Shown here one piece after another: positions 1 to 11,887 of a DNA stretch of 64,000 nt; within the stretch, counting starts at the first letter, position 1, and each line of letters opens with the position of its first letter. The stretch spans positions 1,209,252 through 1,273,251 of the forward strand of contig CM035314.1 of the NCBI GenBank assembly GCA_002900995.3. Reading direction: 5' to 3'. Source of the stretch: Ganoderma boninense. Lineage: Eukaryota > Basidiomycota > Agaricomycetes > Polyporales > Polyporaceae. The position numbers and the translations under genes are program-made. The notes beneath the pieces are model-generated. The model ran no database searches. It had not been told where the DNA came from and saw nothing but the letters and a program-made list of their open reading frames with translations.

Positions 1-792
1 GAAGAAGGAGCATCCAATGAATCGCGAGGGCGTACGACGGACGAGCTACCCCCGGGCTCTCTGCGGTCCTCTAGCGTGGTAGCCAATACATCAGCCTCAA
101 AGCGGCTCGCCTTCATAGCAGCTCGTTTCTCGCGCTTTGCATCGCTGATTTCGTGATTTTTTCGAGTCTTCGATGTTTGGAGAGTGCCAGGAACCCTCTT
201 CCCATCATCATCCTCGAAGGTGCCTAGAATGCAGACACTACAATAGCAAGGATGGCGCGATGCCATGCAGTCGATGATAGGTAACAGGCGGAGCGGACTG
301 ACGGGCAGTTGAAGGAGACACAAGCGCACAGATATGCCATCGTCAGGCGGATCAAATTACAACTGCGGATGCACGCTGGGGCAGTAATCTACACGTTTGG
401 GGCCAGAGACTCCCATACCGGGGAGTCAATCTTAGATCTCGGTGTTTTGAGCCAGCTAAAACCCAAGTGAACGGCAAAATCTGCAAAGAACAGTACCACA
501 AGAAAGTGGATCCATCGATAGACCTTATAATCAGGCAGCCTCGATTGCAGCTCTGCAAACATAACCGTGCCCGGAAGGGGATGGCGAGCTTTTAAGGCAG
601 CAAGCCATCCAACAAAAGTGGGCTATGACAAACCAGTCAGAGCCGCCACCGTGAAGTGCCAAAGTGAACACACCTCCACAAAATCCTGACACACCGTCAT
701 GACCACGAGCAACCAGTCCCAGGACAGTGCGTCATGATCAGACTCGTAGTCGTCGTCGGGATCAGACTCGTGGTCATCGAGTTCAGCCTTAT
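1..792. other. No supported gene; start of window
   Basis: I find no ORF here with recognisable protein features and no convincing exon chain. The short minus-strand ORFs (for example 352-558) look like chance frames. At about 738-780 the phrase gatcagactcgt occurs twice close together, just before the tandem repeat array. Confidence 0.5.
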
Positions 793-1610
793 AGACGTCG
801 GTAATCAGGAGGCGTCGCAGAGATGGGCACGAACGCGGCACTCACGTCCAGCTCAGGCGATATTGTAGGCGCATCATCGTCGCGCGCGGCCGAGACGACG
901 GGCTATCGTCGGTAATCAGGAGGTGTCGTACGAACGGGCACGGCGCGGCACTCACGTCCGTCTGGGGCACACCATCATCGCCGGTGGCGGCTGGCCCACT
1001 GCTCTGTCCCGCACGAGAAACGTCGCGGACGACGGGCTATCGTCGGTGGTCAGGAGGTGTCGCACGAACGGGCACGGCGCGGCACTCACGTCCGTCTGGG
1101 GCACACCATCATCGCCGGTGGCGGCTGGCCCACTGCTCTGTCCCGCACGAGAAACGTCGCGGACGACGGGCTATCGTCGGTGGTCAGGAGGTGTCGCACG
1201 AACGGGCACGGCGCGGCACTCACGTCCGTCTGGGGCACACCATCATCGCCGGTGGCGGCTGGCCCACTGCTCTGTCCCGCACGAGAAACGTCGCGGACGA
1301 CGGGCTATCGTCGGTGGTCAGGAGGTGTCGCACGAACGGGCACGGCGCGGCACTCACGTCCGTCTGGGGCACACCATCATCGCCGGTGGCGGCTGGCCCA
1401 CTGCTCTGTCCCGCACGAGAAACGTCGCGGACGACGGGCTATCGTCGGTGGTCAGGAGGTGTCGCACGAACAGGCACGGCGCGGCACTCACGTCCGTCTG
1501 GGGCACACCATCATCGCCGGTGGCGGTTGGCCCACTGCTCTGTCCCGCACGAGGAACGTCGCGGACGACGGGCTATCGTCGGTGATCAGGAGGTGTCGCA
1601 CGAACAGGCA
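793..1610. repeat. 134-bp tandem repeat (minisatellite) array
   Basis: The word ggctatcgtcgg recurs at 901, 1035, 1169, 1303, 1437 and 1571, exactly 134 bp apart. This gives five full units and a partial sixth that ends near 1610. A degenerate copy precedes them at about 793-900. The central units are almost identical; the outer ones carry a few substitutions (ggtaatcagg or ggtgatcagg in place of ggtggtcagg). Because 134 is not a multiple of 3, the unit rotates through the reading frames. All three forward frames are nevertheless open for over 600 bp, a by-product of the unit lacking forward stops. I do not regard it as a protein-coding gene, because no start context, splice pattern or protein family is apparent. 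The array abuts the 3' end of the minus-strand gene at 1645-3020. Confidence 0.9.
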
Positions 1611-1644
1611 CAAAGTTAGGAACCTACACTTGCCTAGTATGAAA

Positions 1645-3020
1645 TTAGCACAACTTCAATGTGCAGCCGAGCGCAATGAAAGAATGTACCTTTATGGGCC
1701 CCGGTTCTGGCCAAGCCTCTGCAAAGCTCTGAGAACGTGAGGAGGACGCACTGTCACTCTCGTTGGAAGAGGGCTGTTCCTCAAGAGATGTGTCTGACGC
1801 AAACGATGGCCGTGGTGCATAGGTGTATCGTCTTGCAGCTGCGTTTTGCGCGCGGAGCTCATCCACAAGCATCGCCATGGTATCAGTCAAGGTGGATATT
1901 CCAGCGAGGCTGTCCTTTGTCCGCGTCGAACGAGTTCGGAGATCTTCATCTTGCTTTCGCAGAGATGAGACATCCGACGCCATCTGTTCGAGAAGTCCAG
2001 TGGCAGCAATATGCTCTGCCCGCAACGTAGTAATGTCTCGCTGGGCCTTACGAAGTTTCATATCAAGGTCCTCGATGGAATCCTTCGCGCCGTTACAGCC
2101 TACCTCAATGACCAGCTGTTGTGGCCCGATTGTGTCTGGAACGTCGAATAAAGGTGAGCTCGAGCACACAAAAAGAGGGACTGACTAGCTCACCGCGTGC
2201 ACGAATAAGAACTTGCCTGGCCACTGAAAGATGACGTACAACTTGCGCTCGAGCTTCAACAACGTCTTGGTCAATCTGAGTCAATTTTTTTCCAAGGTCG
2301 TGCTGCCGCAAAAGCATAACTCAGAGTAAACGCAGGACGTGCAGAGGATATCTCACCTGACTCTCTGTCACCTGAGCGACGGTGGAAACGAAATATGGAT
2401 TAGTTCCGTTCGTAAGCAGGGTAGCCCTTTCCGTCGAAGAACTATCCATGATCAGAATGGTGTACAAATGATGATATTAGCACATACCAGAGCGGGGGAG
2501 ATGGCATAGCTTTCGCGCTCGCAGCTCCATCCTCGACGTGAAGCGAAGCGAAAGATCCGAGCAGAGGATCAACCAAGTCGTCCGCAGGGTTGACCGGGGT
2601 TATCGGAAGCTTCTGCTCAGAGAGCGGACTAACTAATTGCAGTGATTGGAAGCTGGTAGGAGAACGGGCGACCAGGAGGGGTGAAAGACCAGCCGACGTG
2701 GCAGTACAGTTGGGTGGGCGCGCAGAGGTAGTGTCGGATAGTGTGGACTCAAGAGTGTCATGCTTGTGGCCCAAAGGTAGAAGTGCTGGTTTAGAAAGCG
2801 AAGAGACGGGCGAAGAAGGCGTTGAGAACGGCGGCACGAGGGTCGGGCGAGGGGACGAGAGCGGAGAAGATGGAAGCGACCGTGAAGGTGCAACGCCGTG
2901 CAACGCTGCGCCAGCGGGTCCGTGTGACTGTTCGGCCCGGAGCGCCTCAGGACCTTGCGGGGTGAGCTGGTCACCGGTGCTTGAATCTGCCGCTGCTGGC
3001 TGGCTGCTTTTGCTGATCAT
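1645..3020 (-). CDS. Coiled-coil protein, function unknown
   Basis: This is a multi-exon gene read from an ATG at 3020 downward. The first exon (about 190 residues) is rich in Ser, Pro and Ala and probably disordered. It ends at a donor gtatgt near 2490. The next exon, about 2445-2355, reads STERATLLTNGTNPYFVS. Two further exons (about 2287-2165 and 2140-2108) lead into a heptad-rich segment with DLDMKLRKAQRDITTLRAEH, which strongly suggests a coiled coil. The tail is Ser-rich and acidic. Exon phases fit at the junctions I checked. I do not recognise the family; a structural or complex-forming role is inferred from the coiled coil only. The 3' end may contain another intron. The stop at 1645 lies about 35 bp from the repeat array. 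Confidence 0.6.
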
Positions 3021-3238
3021 CGCGATTTCCGGCTACCTGGGGCCCAAAGGATGGTCGCCGGGGGGTGAAAGAGGGTGTCAATTTTGTCCACACAGGTACT
3101 TATGCGTCCGAATCTCGGTGACGGGGGCTAAGGCTCGCCTCGTTGCCCCATGTTCCCTCGGGGCGCCATGTTCCCCCTCGTGTTGAAGCCACATATATGA
3201 AATTATACAATCGGCACGCAACGGCTAGGCAAGGCAAT

Positions 3239-4330
3239 TTACATAACGATTCCCAAGTCACCTTCAGTTGGAGCATCCACGGAGACTCCGGTCCACTCCT
3301 CATCGTCCTTCCGCCACTGTGTAAGAGTCCCTGCGCCCACCTGGGTAGCACCATACCACACCGCAACAAACCTCAAGCTTGGGTGCTTCCGCGACGCGGT
3401 GTTCTCGCCAGTCCACTTAAAAATCATCTTGCGCTCCTCCGTGATGGTCGGGCTGGACACGAACGAAGCCGTTGTCCGGACGACGAGGTGGTCCAGGAAC
3501 CGCATCCTCCGAAGATTGTCTCGTAAAGTTGGGGCGTGCAGCCACGGGCGAGGGGAGTGTGGATCGAGGTCCTGAAGAACGATGATTATCATACAATTTG
3601 TTCAGAGAAGAGTGGCTTACCGTGTAGTCAGCTCGCTCCCAGAGGCGCAGTGCTCGAACCATGGGAACAAACCGCGCGATGCTCGCGACAATGTCGTCGT
3701 CCGTGGGGTTGAATTGAAGACATAGCATGTAGAGAGCGAAGTACGGGATGGGGAAGGAACGAAGAATCGTTGAGACTACCGTCCCTGGACGTGTAAGGTC
3801 CCCGCGAAACCGGTTCGCGCCGGGGTGTATGATCGTTATGCCACATTCGACAGGGCAACGGAAGTCGTGGATTCCAGAAAAGTCGATGGTTGCGAGAGGG
3901 CAGCTGTGGGACCTACCACATGGTCCGAGGTCAAGGAAACTGACGGACGGATGGGCCGAGAGGAAAGCGATGAGACGATTGTGGGGTAGGTTCGTCTTCA
4001 GGAGTTGGAGACCGCTAAATACAAGGCCATCTAGAAGGTGGAGGGGGAACGGGGTAGGAAGAGTGAGGATGAGGTCCGTGACGTTGGGGGCCATTCGGAG
4101 AGCGGAGCGTAGAAGTCGGGCGGAGTACGCGTTACTGAGTTCGACGGTGAGGTGCTCGACCGCAGACCCCACGGCAGGATTGGCGGCGGCGCCGACGGTA
4201 AACACGTAGAGGTCGGCCTCATCTTGAACTCGACGAACGGCCTAAGATGCCGTGTATCAGTATGATCCTAGCACCTCTTTGTTGTGTACGTACCTGAACT
4301 TCGACTCTGCGCGCGGCCTGAGGGGATCAA
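3239..4330 (-). CDS. F-box/LRR-type hypothetical protein
   Basis: The main exon (about 4227-3620) reads QDEADLYVFTVGAAANPAV followed by irregular leucine-rich segments such as LRMAPNVTDLILTLPTPF and LSAHPSVSFLDLGPCG. These resemble the degenerate LRRs of basidiomycete F-box proteins. An intron with donor gtaagc near 3620 joins the last exon (about 3570-3239), which ends GVSVDAPTEGDLGIVM. Upstream, an intron runs from about 4295 (gtacgt) to 4243 (ttag). The true start and any F-box exon above 4330 were not resolved. If the family assignment is right, the product could be a substrate receptor of an SCF ubiquitin ligase, but no F-box motif was seen. Confidence 0.5.
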
Positions 4331-4469
4331 AGCATGAGTATCCTCCTCCAAAGAAGTACAGAGCCAAGGTAAACGCACCGCTTGGAGGGTTTTCTTTCCT
4401 TGACTCCGTGTTGGGGGCATGGTAGTGACTGAGAGCTGTTGAAGACGATGTGTTAGTGCGAGCAAGGGA

Positions 4470-5353
4470 TCTTAAGGAGCCCCGAGACGGGTGCCTCCGA
4501 GGCGAACGCGTGGCGAGCTACCTGAGTAATTCTGGCCGACCCAAGTGCGTGTCTTTCGTGCGAGAGCGGAGACCTGGGTCGAAGCGTGTTGGTATGCCTG
4601 GAGGCAGCGCCGTGCATGCCCGATAGCGCATACGATATGAACATCTGACAGATCCTAGTGGCACGGCACATGGTGGAGGGACGGGGAAAAAAGGGGGTGA
4701 GCAATGAGGCTTCCTGGAAGCCGTCGTTGTGCGATGGCCTGGGGGGCTGACACAATGCACGTCCATCAGGGCATCCGGAGAACGTCAAGAGCCCTTCCTT
4801 TGAGTGACATGTGTCCATCCTCGCGGCCAGCGGCCAACGAAGGAGGGGATTTTGGATGTCCGTTGTGCGAAAATATTATCTTACAGAAAATGAGCTGCTC
4901 ACCTCATTTCTTGCTGCCCGATTTGACCGCCTCGTTATCCCCTTGCGGTACTAGCGTGAGGGCGTATAGAGATTGACCCCTCACGAGTGAAGGTTTCCGG
5001 ATGGAGATAACGAGATGAGGAGTCTGAACAGAAATAAATAAGAAAGCCATTAAGATGACAAAGAGAGCCTCACCATTTCCTGGCAAGATGAGAAACGGGA
5101 GAAGAGAGGTTGGCGAGGCCGTGCAAGTCGCCGTAATCCGAAGTTGTGATCGGCGTTGCGCAGCAAACTCTAAATTTACTGGTACACACAATGCACGCTT
5201 GTTTTGGCACTTCCGGGCCGGGCATGCCATGGACCCCGTGCTATTCCACGGCACCGCACCGCAGGGCACTGCTCAGCCTGGCTCTTGGGCGAGGCGCACG
5301 ACGCTCCTTCCACCACCCCTCAAGCACTACTCCTCCAGTTTCGGCGTCCTACC
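4470..5353. other. Intergenic; no supported gene
   Basis: ORFs on both strands here are short, overlap one another and show no recognisable domains. The last 300 bp are the presumed promoter of the WD40 gene. Confidence 0.4.
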
Positions 5354-6863
5354 ATGCGTTACAGGGAATACAGAGTCTTAGCTGATATTCATTCAGATAG
5401 CGTCACTTGTGTCGCGTTCAGCGAAGACGGCAAGCTTTTGGCGTCGGCTAGCCTCGACGGCAACTTGTGCGTCTGGAACTTGAAAACAGGATTGTTGTGC
5501 TATCAGTACTTCACCGGCCACGCTGTTCTCTCCATTGTCTGGGCAGACTTTGAGAGGATCTTATGTGGGTTGAAAGACGGAAGCATCGCGTGTCTGGTCA
5601 TCAACTCGGAGATGGTAAGCTCAATTCATTTTCCTTCGGTTAAGATCTCTGTCTTACAATGATCTTCACAGCAGAGCCTAGACGTCACAGGAACATGGGG
5701 GCATTCATATCCTGTGGAAGCCCTAGCTGTTATGAAGAACAGACTGGCCTCCGGCGCACACAAGGAACTGTTCATCTGGCGTTGGAACTATAATGGTATG
5801 TTCACTACATGATTTCAATTCCTTCGCCCTTGAGTGTCAACGCATTGCTCGATTAGCGGTGATGTCGTACCAAGAACGTGAAGTTACCTTGCCGGAGCAG
5901 TCAGCGCTCGGGCCCGATGAAGAGATTCCAGTGGTGACCGCTCTTCATTGGTCGGGCAAGGATGGCAGCGGTTCGCCGACCTTACTTATTGTAAGCTACA
6001 TAAACCACGGTATACGGTGCGCCATTTGCATCATAAATGATATAGAACCGTCGCTCAGTTATCTACAGCATTTTCGAGACCCAGCGATGGGGAGAGGTGC
6101 GCCATATCCCAGTTAGTGGTCCTCTGTATGTAATATTCTACGTCTCTTGGTTTTCAGTCGACCTGATCTTATGTGTAGCGGACCGGCCAGCGTCTCTCCA
6201 GATAGCAAGTACATCGCGGTTGCGAACGTGTTCAGTGGATTCTACATATATCGTTTGGATAACGGCGACTCTATTGCGCACTTCGAGCAAGAAGTCAATG
6301 AGGCATGTCCCCTCCCCGTCACATGGGTGCATGGCGGCCAGGCTATCCTCGGTGGAAGCACCATTGGTAGCCTCAATATCTGGTATGTTGCTACCGGCCG
6401 CAGGGTTGTCTGCCTTCCCGTCCCTCGTACGTCTTCCGTGGCTTTCGATGCATGTACACCATCCGAACGTTTTGAATCGTAGAAAGTTCGAAGACCCTTG
6501 CAATTGCGGTAAGTTATACTGCTTTCCGACGTTCAGATTTAGTTGATCATTATATGTAGGCACACTATCATAGCGAGAAAAACAAGCATGCGTTTCTGGT
6601 CGCATGTGGAACTGAAACCGAGGATCACAGGGTTTCTATCGTCGCTTGGAGAGCCGAGCAGCATAAAGGTACCCCTACTTCTGCAAGGTCGCAGGATCTT
6701 ACTTATCTATTGGCCAGATTCCGAGTCCAATGAAAGCTCCGACGACGAGGACTCAGATTCCGAGTCTGATGTTGAAGCAGAGCAAGTAGTCACTAATGAC
6801 CGCCTAGCGGCCGGGAGTGTAGGTCTCTTTGAATGTCTATATACGTTTGCGTACGTCTCATAG
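5354..6863 (+). CDS. WD40 repeat protein
   Basis: The ATG at 5354 begins MRYREYRVLADIHSDSVTCV. The first exon (5354-5614) carries a clear WD repeat: HSDSVTCVAFSEDGKLLASA, then LDGNLCVWNLKTG. An intron at 5615-5671 follows. The next exon continues with VEALAVMKNRLASGAHKELF and ends with IWRW. Later exons give SPDSKYIAVANVFSGFYIYR and WVHGGQAILGGSTIGSLNIW, both typical propeller blades. About five to seven blades are plausible, giving one beta-propeller scaffold. The C-terminal part is acidic (SNESSDDEDSDSESDVEAE). The protein resembles the many uncharacterised agaricomycete WD40 proteins, and a specific partner cannot be inferred. Exon limits beyond 5672 and the exact stop (about 6863) are approximate. 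Confidence 0.75.
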
Positions 6864-8732
6864 CACTGTAGCGCTTGGCCATCAGCGTCATCGCGGCAAC
6901 CGGCTTGCTAATAGCCCTTAGACTTGCGGGGGTAGATGTACTCCCCCGTCATGGGCTGTAGGGAGCAGTGAACTCCTGGCTGGCATCAATCCCTTAGCCT
7001 AGGCTTGGACTGCGATATGCTCACAATCTGTACGTACGCCGGAATGTATTTTTCCAAGCAGACCGCGACTAACTCGAAACTTCTTCTTAGGATTACTTCA
7101 ATCTTGGGGGTTGTGGGCCTTAGATCCTCGACTGTTCATGTCTATACCTGCACAACTGTTAACTCTGTAGCTCTCCATAGACCTTGCCGAATTTTCGTGC
7201 CTCCTCCCGGGCCTGTTTGGACCACTTACAACTTTGTGAACACTGATTTTTCGACATTTCTGCACCGGTGCATCGACTACACTCCGCGCAGAGTGGAAGC
7301 ACCTCATTAGGACTAGTACTTCCAGACTCAAAGGCGTGCCGACTGTTGACTGAAGTTAAGGTTCCCATTCAACTGCGCTTCGCCGACTCATTTACGACTT
7401 CTCCCTCCTGCAGGCTTGGCTATGATAGTATTCTCACCGTGTCTCCTCCCGGAAGACCGCGACATCCCATTTGTCGCCATCGTCAGCCCCGCGATGGGCA
7501 GAGCGATCGTCTTTTTTAGCCATCGTGCCCATCGTCTTCCTTCGGTGGACGCGCATAGGACAGAGCACTTCAGACACCGCCTTCTCGCTCCCCTGCCCAG
7601 TCGCGAGCCGCGTCACCTCTACGCATCTTGCATGGCTGGAATTTGCACCGTAACCATACCCGCGACGAACGCTCTATACCCCCGGATCCTTTCAGCTCGC
7701 ATATCCGCTGGTTTGGGTTCCACCGCGAGCATTCCCCGTCGCGTCCTTTGGAGGCTACTCCTCCGTATGTCCCCGGCTCTCTATCTCAGGAGCCTGTCTC
7801 AACACGACCGCGAGCCACGATAACGCAGTTTCCGGCACCCCCTGTATCCGATTCGCGTCCGACTAATTCACAGCTCAAAGAAGAGATGTGATCTTACCCT
7901 CACACATCGCGTTCATTGTATGTACATGCCTGACCGGAGGAGGGTGCATTTACTGGCACCACGCTGTGATCGCCGCATCGTTACCGCCGCACGCATGCTC
8001 GTACTCGACGTGTCGGCGGATATTGTTAGTATCCCCCGAGGACGGCCACTGTATCCCAGTCATGCCATTCAGTGTTCCCCCTCCTAGTAAAGGGTGTAGA
8101 GGATGTATAGGAACCAAGACTGCACGTTACGCTTCGCTCACCCGCGTGAGGCAAAGTCGTGGGGAGGCGCGCACAATTCGGCGCCACCATGAGGCATGAC
8201 GAGGCACCGCCTGGTTGCACCTGGCACACCAAGTCGCCCTCTGGTTGCTTTGCCCTTTGCTCTACCGACGATGCTGGATGTCGCCTCTCCCATTCGACGA
8301 ACTCTCTCTCCTGACTTCGTCCGTCCCTCCCGCACTTATCTGGCTCCTCATATCTCCAAGTAAATCGGTACTACGTGCAGTGGAGAACTCGGGCGCAGCG
8401 CCCTCCTACCACACTGCTCTCCAATCAGGTAAGCAAAGCCATATCTCAGTGCTTGCCTGGTCCTCTCAACTGGGCCTTCACAGGGTGTTTAACGTCTGCG
8501 ATGACCTAGCGTGTCCGATTTCCGCAGTCAAATCTGGTCCGCCATGCGGAGACTGCGTCACCCAGAGCATCCTTTGTTCATCGGTCAGTCCCGTTGTTTC
8601 TAATCAATTGCATTTCATTCTACAATTATTTACATCTTAGCATGTATAAAGAGGCATGAACGGAGTGCCCGCCCACATCCTTGCCATCCCCCTTCCCTTC
8701 ATTGCCCCGTACTCGCCCCGTCGACACATACA
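6864..8732. other. Long stretch without a confident gene
   Basis: The region is AT-richer at first and then pyrimidine-rich on the plus strand. One ORF at 7628-7891 (MHGWNLHRNHTRDERSIPPD, ending SDSRPTNSQLKEEM) is Pro/Ser/Arg-rich and might be an exon of an unrecognised gene, but I cannot support its ends. A possible leader exon for the following gene (MRRLRHPEHPLFI, about 8551-8590) also lies here. Confidence 0.35.
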
Positions 8733-9767
8733 ATGGGCCCTCTGCGTCGTCAGAACTCTCACTTCTTATTTCAGTACACGGTTCCTCTCGAAGCATCTGG
8801 AAGACCTACGCGTATCGTCTACCGTTCTCTCTCTGCGCCACACCGGGTCCGCGGAGTCCGCCCTTCGATCACGGCTGTATACAAGAACACAGGCATGCTC
8901 GGGTACGCGCATTCGGTGTTCTGTGCGCTCGCATTCTGACCGCATCCGGTAGCGATCGTCGAGGCCAAGAGACGAGGAGGCACAAAACCCCTGACAGAGA
9001 CCCTACCCCCGGCCCATTGCCTGCGCGGCGCAATGGAACACCTGCCACTACCGCTTCATCGCCATCTCCGACTCCCCCTCCTTCTCCCATCCTCACTCCT
9101 ACGATCCCTGCCCATCATGCGCATTCCAAAACCTCAGACTCTCATGCATCCGAGAGCGCGTCGTCTGCCTCACGCAAGGGCAGGACCCTTGACCGCGCAC
9201 ACCGCAATGCCGCCCCGACAACTCGCTCGGCTTCACGTTCTTCTGTACGCTATGACACCATCTCTGTATCGCGCACCGGGGCTTCTCAGCTCCATAAACG
9301 TCCACCCCAACCCGGTGCCGGAGTCTCGCTCTGGACTCGCTTCGGTATCAAGGTTAGTCTTTGACATGATCGCCCGTATGGAACGTCATTGATATGTTGT
9401 CTACCAGAACGGCTCTCCCACCTTTATCCGGAGGGACAGAACGTCCTCCAGTACCGACCGTGATTGCGTTACGGCCTACTACGAGTCGTGGTCACTGGAA
9501 GAAATTCGTAGCCCACCTGACCTCTCCGATGACCCGCAGCTGGAGGAGGGTGATGTCTACATCAACACCGTTTACGACACCGGGGCTCCTCAGTTGTGGA
9601 TTTGGACGAGGGATGACGGTAAGATTGCGTATTGGAAGGTGGCAAAGGAAGGGGACGTCCGGGAAGATGGGAGGAGGCTCTCCATCACGCCGAAGCTCGG
9701 GCTCCCATCCTGGGTGAAGCCCGATTGGTGTGTGAGGCAGATGCTAAAGCACCAGAAGGCGACGTGA
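8733..9767 (+). CDS. Uncharacterised protein, disordered middle and conserved-looking C-terminus
   Basis: Three exons, 8733-8902, 8953-9352 and 9408-9767, splice in phase to 309 residues (introns gtacgc...ggtag and gttagt...accag). The protein begins MGPLRRQNSHFLFQYTVPLE. A long Pro/Ser/Thr/Arg-rich segment (TASSPSPTPPPSPILTPTIP) is probably disordered. The last exon looks globular: VTAYYESWSLEEIRS, VYINTVYDTGAPQLWIWTRD and DGKIAYWKVAKEGDV. I do not recognise the family. An additional upstream exon, from an ATG near 8551 through an intron ending near 8640, is possible in frame, so the N-terminus may be longer. No signal peptide or membrane segment is visible. Confidence 0.65.
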
Positions 9768-11250
9768 GCGGCAACGAAGCGTCATAGTACTTCTCATCAC
9801 CATGTCTCCCTCCTACAAGCCTTGTTTATGTTGCAATGTATTCCGTCTGCGATTTTGTGCAGTTTCCCATACAATGGAGCCGTAATTGGCGCGATCTAAG
9901 AGATATGAGAGGGTATCCTTTGTCTCATGAGGGTGCTCTGTTCTGCGCAAACTGGCTACATAGCACCGCGCCGTCAGGCGCGATGCGGAAACTATCAGTC
10001 GTGGACAGAAGGGAGGCCCCTGCACAACACCACAAGACACGGAAAAGATTGTGCCTAGGAGGCGCGATCTTTCTCAACCTGCGCATTCTGTCGCGACATC
10101 CTCGCGCGGGTTTCTGAGGCGCGCTTGAACGCGCGAGTATCTACAACAGCGCGTAGCAGAGGGAGTGCGCCTGCGCGTGCCTCGCGTAGTGGCACCCTCG
10201 TTCAGCCCAGCTGCGCGGAGAGACACGGAGGAACATCCTCGTTCCGTGCGAACTGGACATACAACCCCGCGCCACCGGGGGCGGCGCGGTAACCATCGGT
10301 AGGCGGAAGCACGCCGCATTCACCCATGATTGAGCGGCTCCACTGGAGGGCGGCCATGCACGATGCTCTGGCGTCACGCGAGGTGGCCGTGCGTCGCTCA
10401 CCCCATGGCACACGAGACCCAGAGAAGCTCGCGCCCGAGAAGCGCGGTGGGCCATCGGAAATCCTGAGCGCGCGGTTCTCCATATCGCTCACGTTCTGCC
10501 CCAAGACGCGTTGCGCGTGGTTCCGAGGTGCACTTGAACGCGCGGGTACTCACAACAGAGAGTGTGCGGCGGCGCGGCGAGGCTCATGTGGCGGTACCTT
10601 CATTCACCCCAGCTCTAGCAGCGCAGCGCGGCGTAGTCTTGGGAGATGGGGTGCCACAATGACGATATGTTCACGGTTGACTTGCAACCCTGGGTGGCAC
10701 CGACGGGCGTTGCAGGCGTTCTAGGACAATCCGGGCGGGCATGAAGGCGGAGTCGCGGAGCGCGCGGCGAACATGCCCCTCGAGTGGCACGGGGGAATGA
10801 TGCATGACACCGGGCGACACTCATAGCCGCAGGGAGAGGGGCGCGAGGCGGGAGTGATAGATGCCGAGCGCCACACGAAGTGGGAGGACGCTGTGCCCTG
10901 CTGTGCCACACGTCGTGGTCAGTGCGGCGACAACAAAAGAAGAATCGAGGGGGAAGAGCCTCGAACGACACCTCGCAGCGAGGAGGCTCGCGGAGTTGCG
11001 AGCGTTAGGCTTCGGGTGCGGGTTTCCGTGCCTCGGGGAGGGCTAGGCGGGCGGCGGGTTGACGTGCGGGATTGACGAGGCAGCGGGCACGTTACTGGAT
11101 GGCACGCGAGGGACAAAACGTGGACAGCGGAGTGGGAGAACGCAACACGAGGCAGCGCAGTGAGGGAAGAGACCGGATCGAGAGGGGCAGCGGTGGGACG
11201 TGCCGGGTGGCGCTGGGGAAGGCGGGGAGGCGCAGCGCGGTGTCGCGCGA
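9768..11250. repeat. CpG-rich intergenic tract with decayed duplications
   Basis: No supported gene. Segment A (about 9946-9998, with gcaaactggctacatagcac) has a diverged copy at about 10248-10300. Segment B (about 10094-10220, with gaggcgcgcttgaacgcgcg) has a diverged copy at about 10505-10630. The B copies are 409 bp apart. The tract keeps abundant CG dinucleotides (gcgcgcg strings), so it does not look like DNA mutated through cytosine methylation. It may be the remains of an old duplicated or mobile sequence. Confidence 0.45.
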
Positions 11251-11264
11251 TGTTCTCAGACTTT

Positions 11265-11760
11265 TCTCGGACCGGGAAAGGCAGCCTTTCCTTGAGTTTT
11301 ACTAACGTACGAGAAATCCTTGTGCGAGGTTACTTGTGTCTGTGCGGGAAATGTTCCGGCCAAGGTAACCTTGGCAGATGATTTTTTCTGCACCTGAAAG
11401 GTAAGATAAGCCATAACTTTCTCTATTCCAAAAAGTCGTCAGCGAAAGGTATGATTTACTAGAGATCTCACGTGGGCGAAAAGGTTGACTGGCACGCGGA
11501 TTTCACGATGCGACAAAGTGGGCAGAGGAAAGGCATGGTGTTCGCCCGCCGGATATCACCGACAAAGTCAACCTTTTGCCGGGTCCTTTTCCCGCATATG
11601 GAAATTTGATGTAAAGTATGCCTTTTCGGGCCAGGAAACGCGTCGGGAAACGGAACGTGCTACTTAACCTTTCCCTCGCCCGACGAACCACGAGAAATCC
11701 TTGGCTAACTGGGCCTATTCGCTCGCGCAAAAGCTCTGGCTAAATCGCCCCCAAGGAAAC
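11265..11760. repeat. Cluster of short palindromes (hairpin-rich intergenic DNA)
   Basis: At 11275-11291 there is a perfect ggaaaggc-a-gcctttcc palindrome. At 11359-11375 there is gccaaggt-a-accttggc. The 12-mer aaaaggttgact (about 11479) recurs inverted as agtcaacctttt (about 11565). The phrase acgagaaatcctt occurs directly at about 11308 and 11690. No ORF is convincing. The composition differs sharply from the CpG-rich DNA just upstream. Confidence 0.5.
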
Positions 11761-11887
11761 CTCGGAGGCCAGTATCTCTTCTATTTCTCTCCTCGATATA
11801 TCCGGTCCTGCCCGCCGTGTCCATGGATCATTGAGCATGCATCCAGAACATTTAAAAGCGTAGCGGCCGCTACTCTGCTGAGGATCG

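Noticed and set aside
923..1740. Three overlapping long forward ORFs as a protein-coding repeat gene
   Set aside because: They are the same 134-bp tandem repeat read in three frames. No start context, signal peptide, splice sites or family resemblance favours any one frame.
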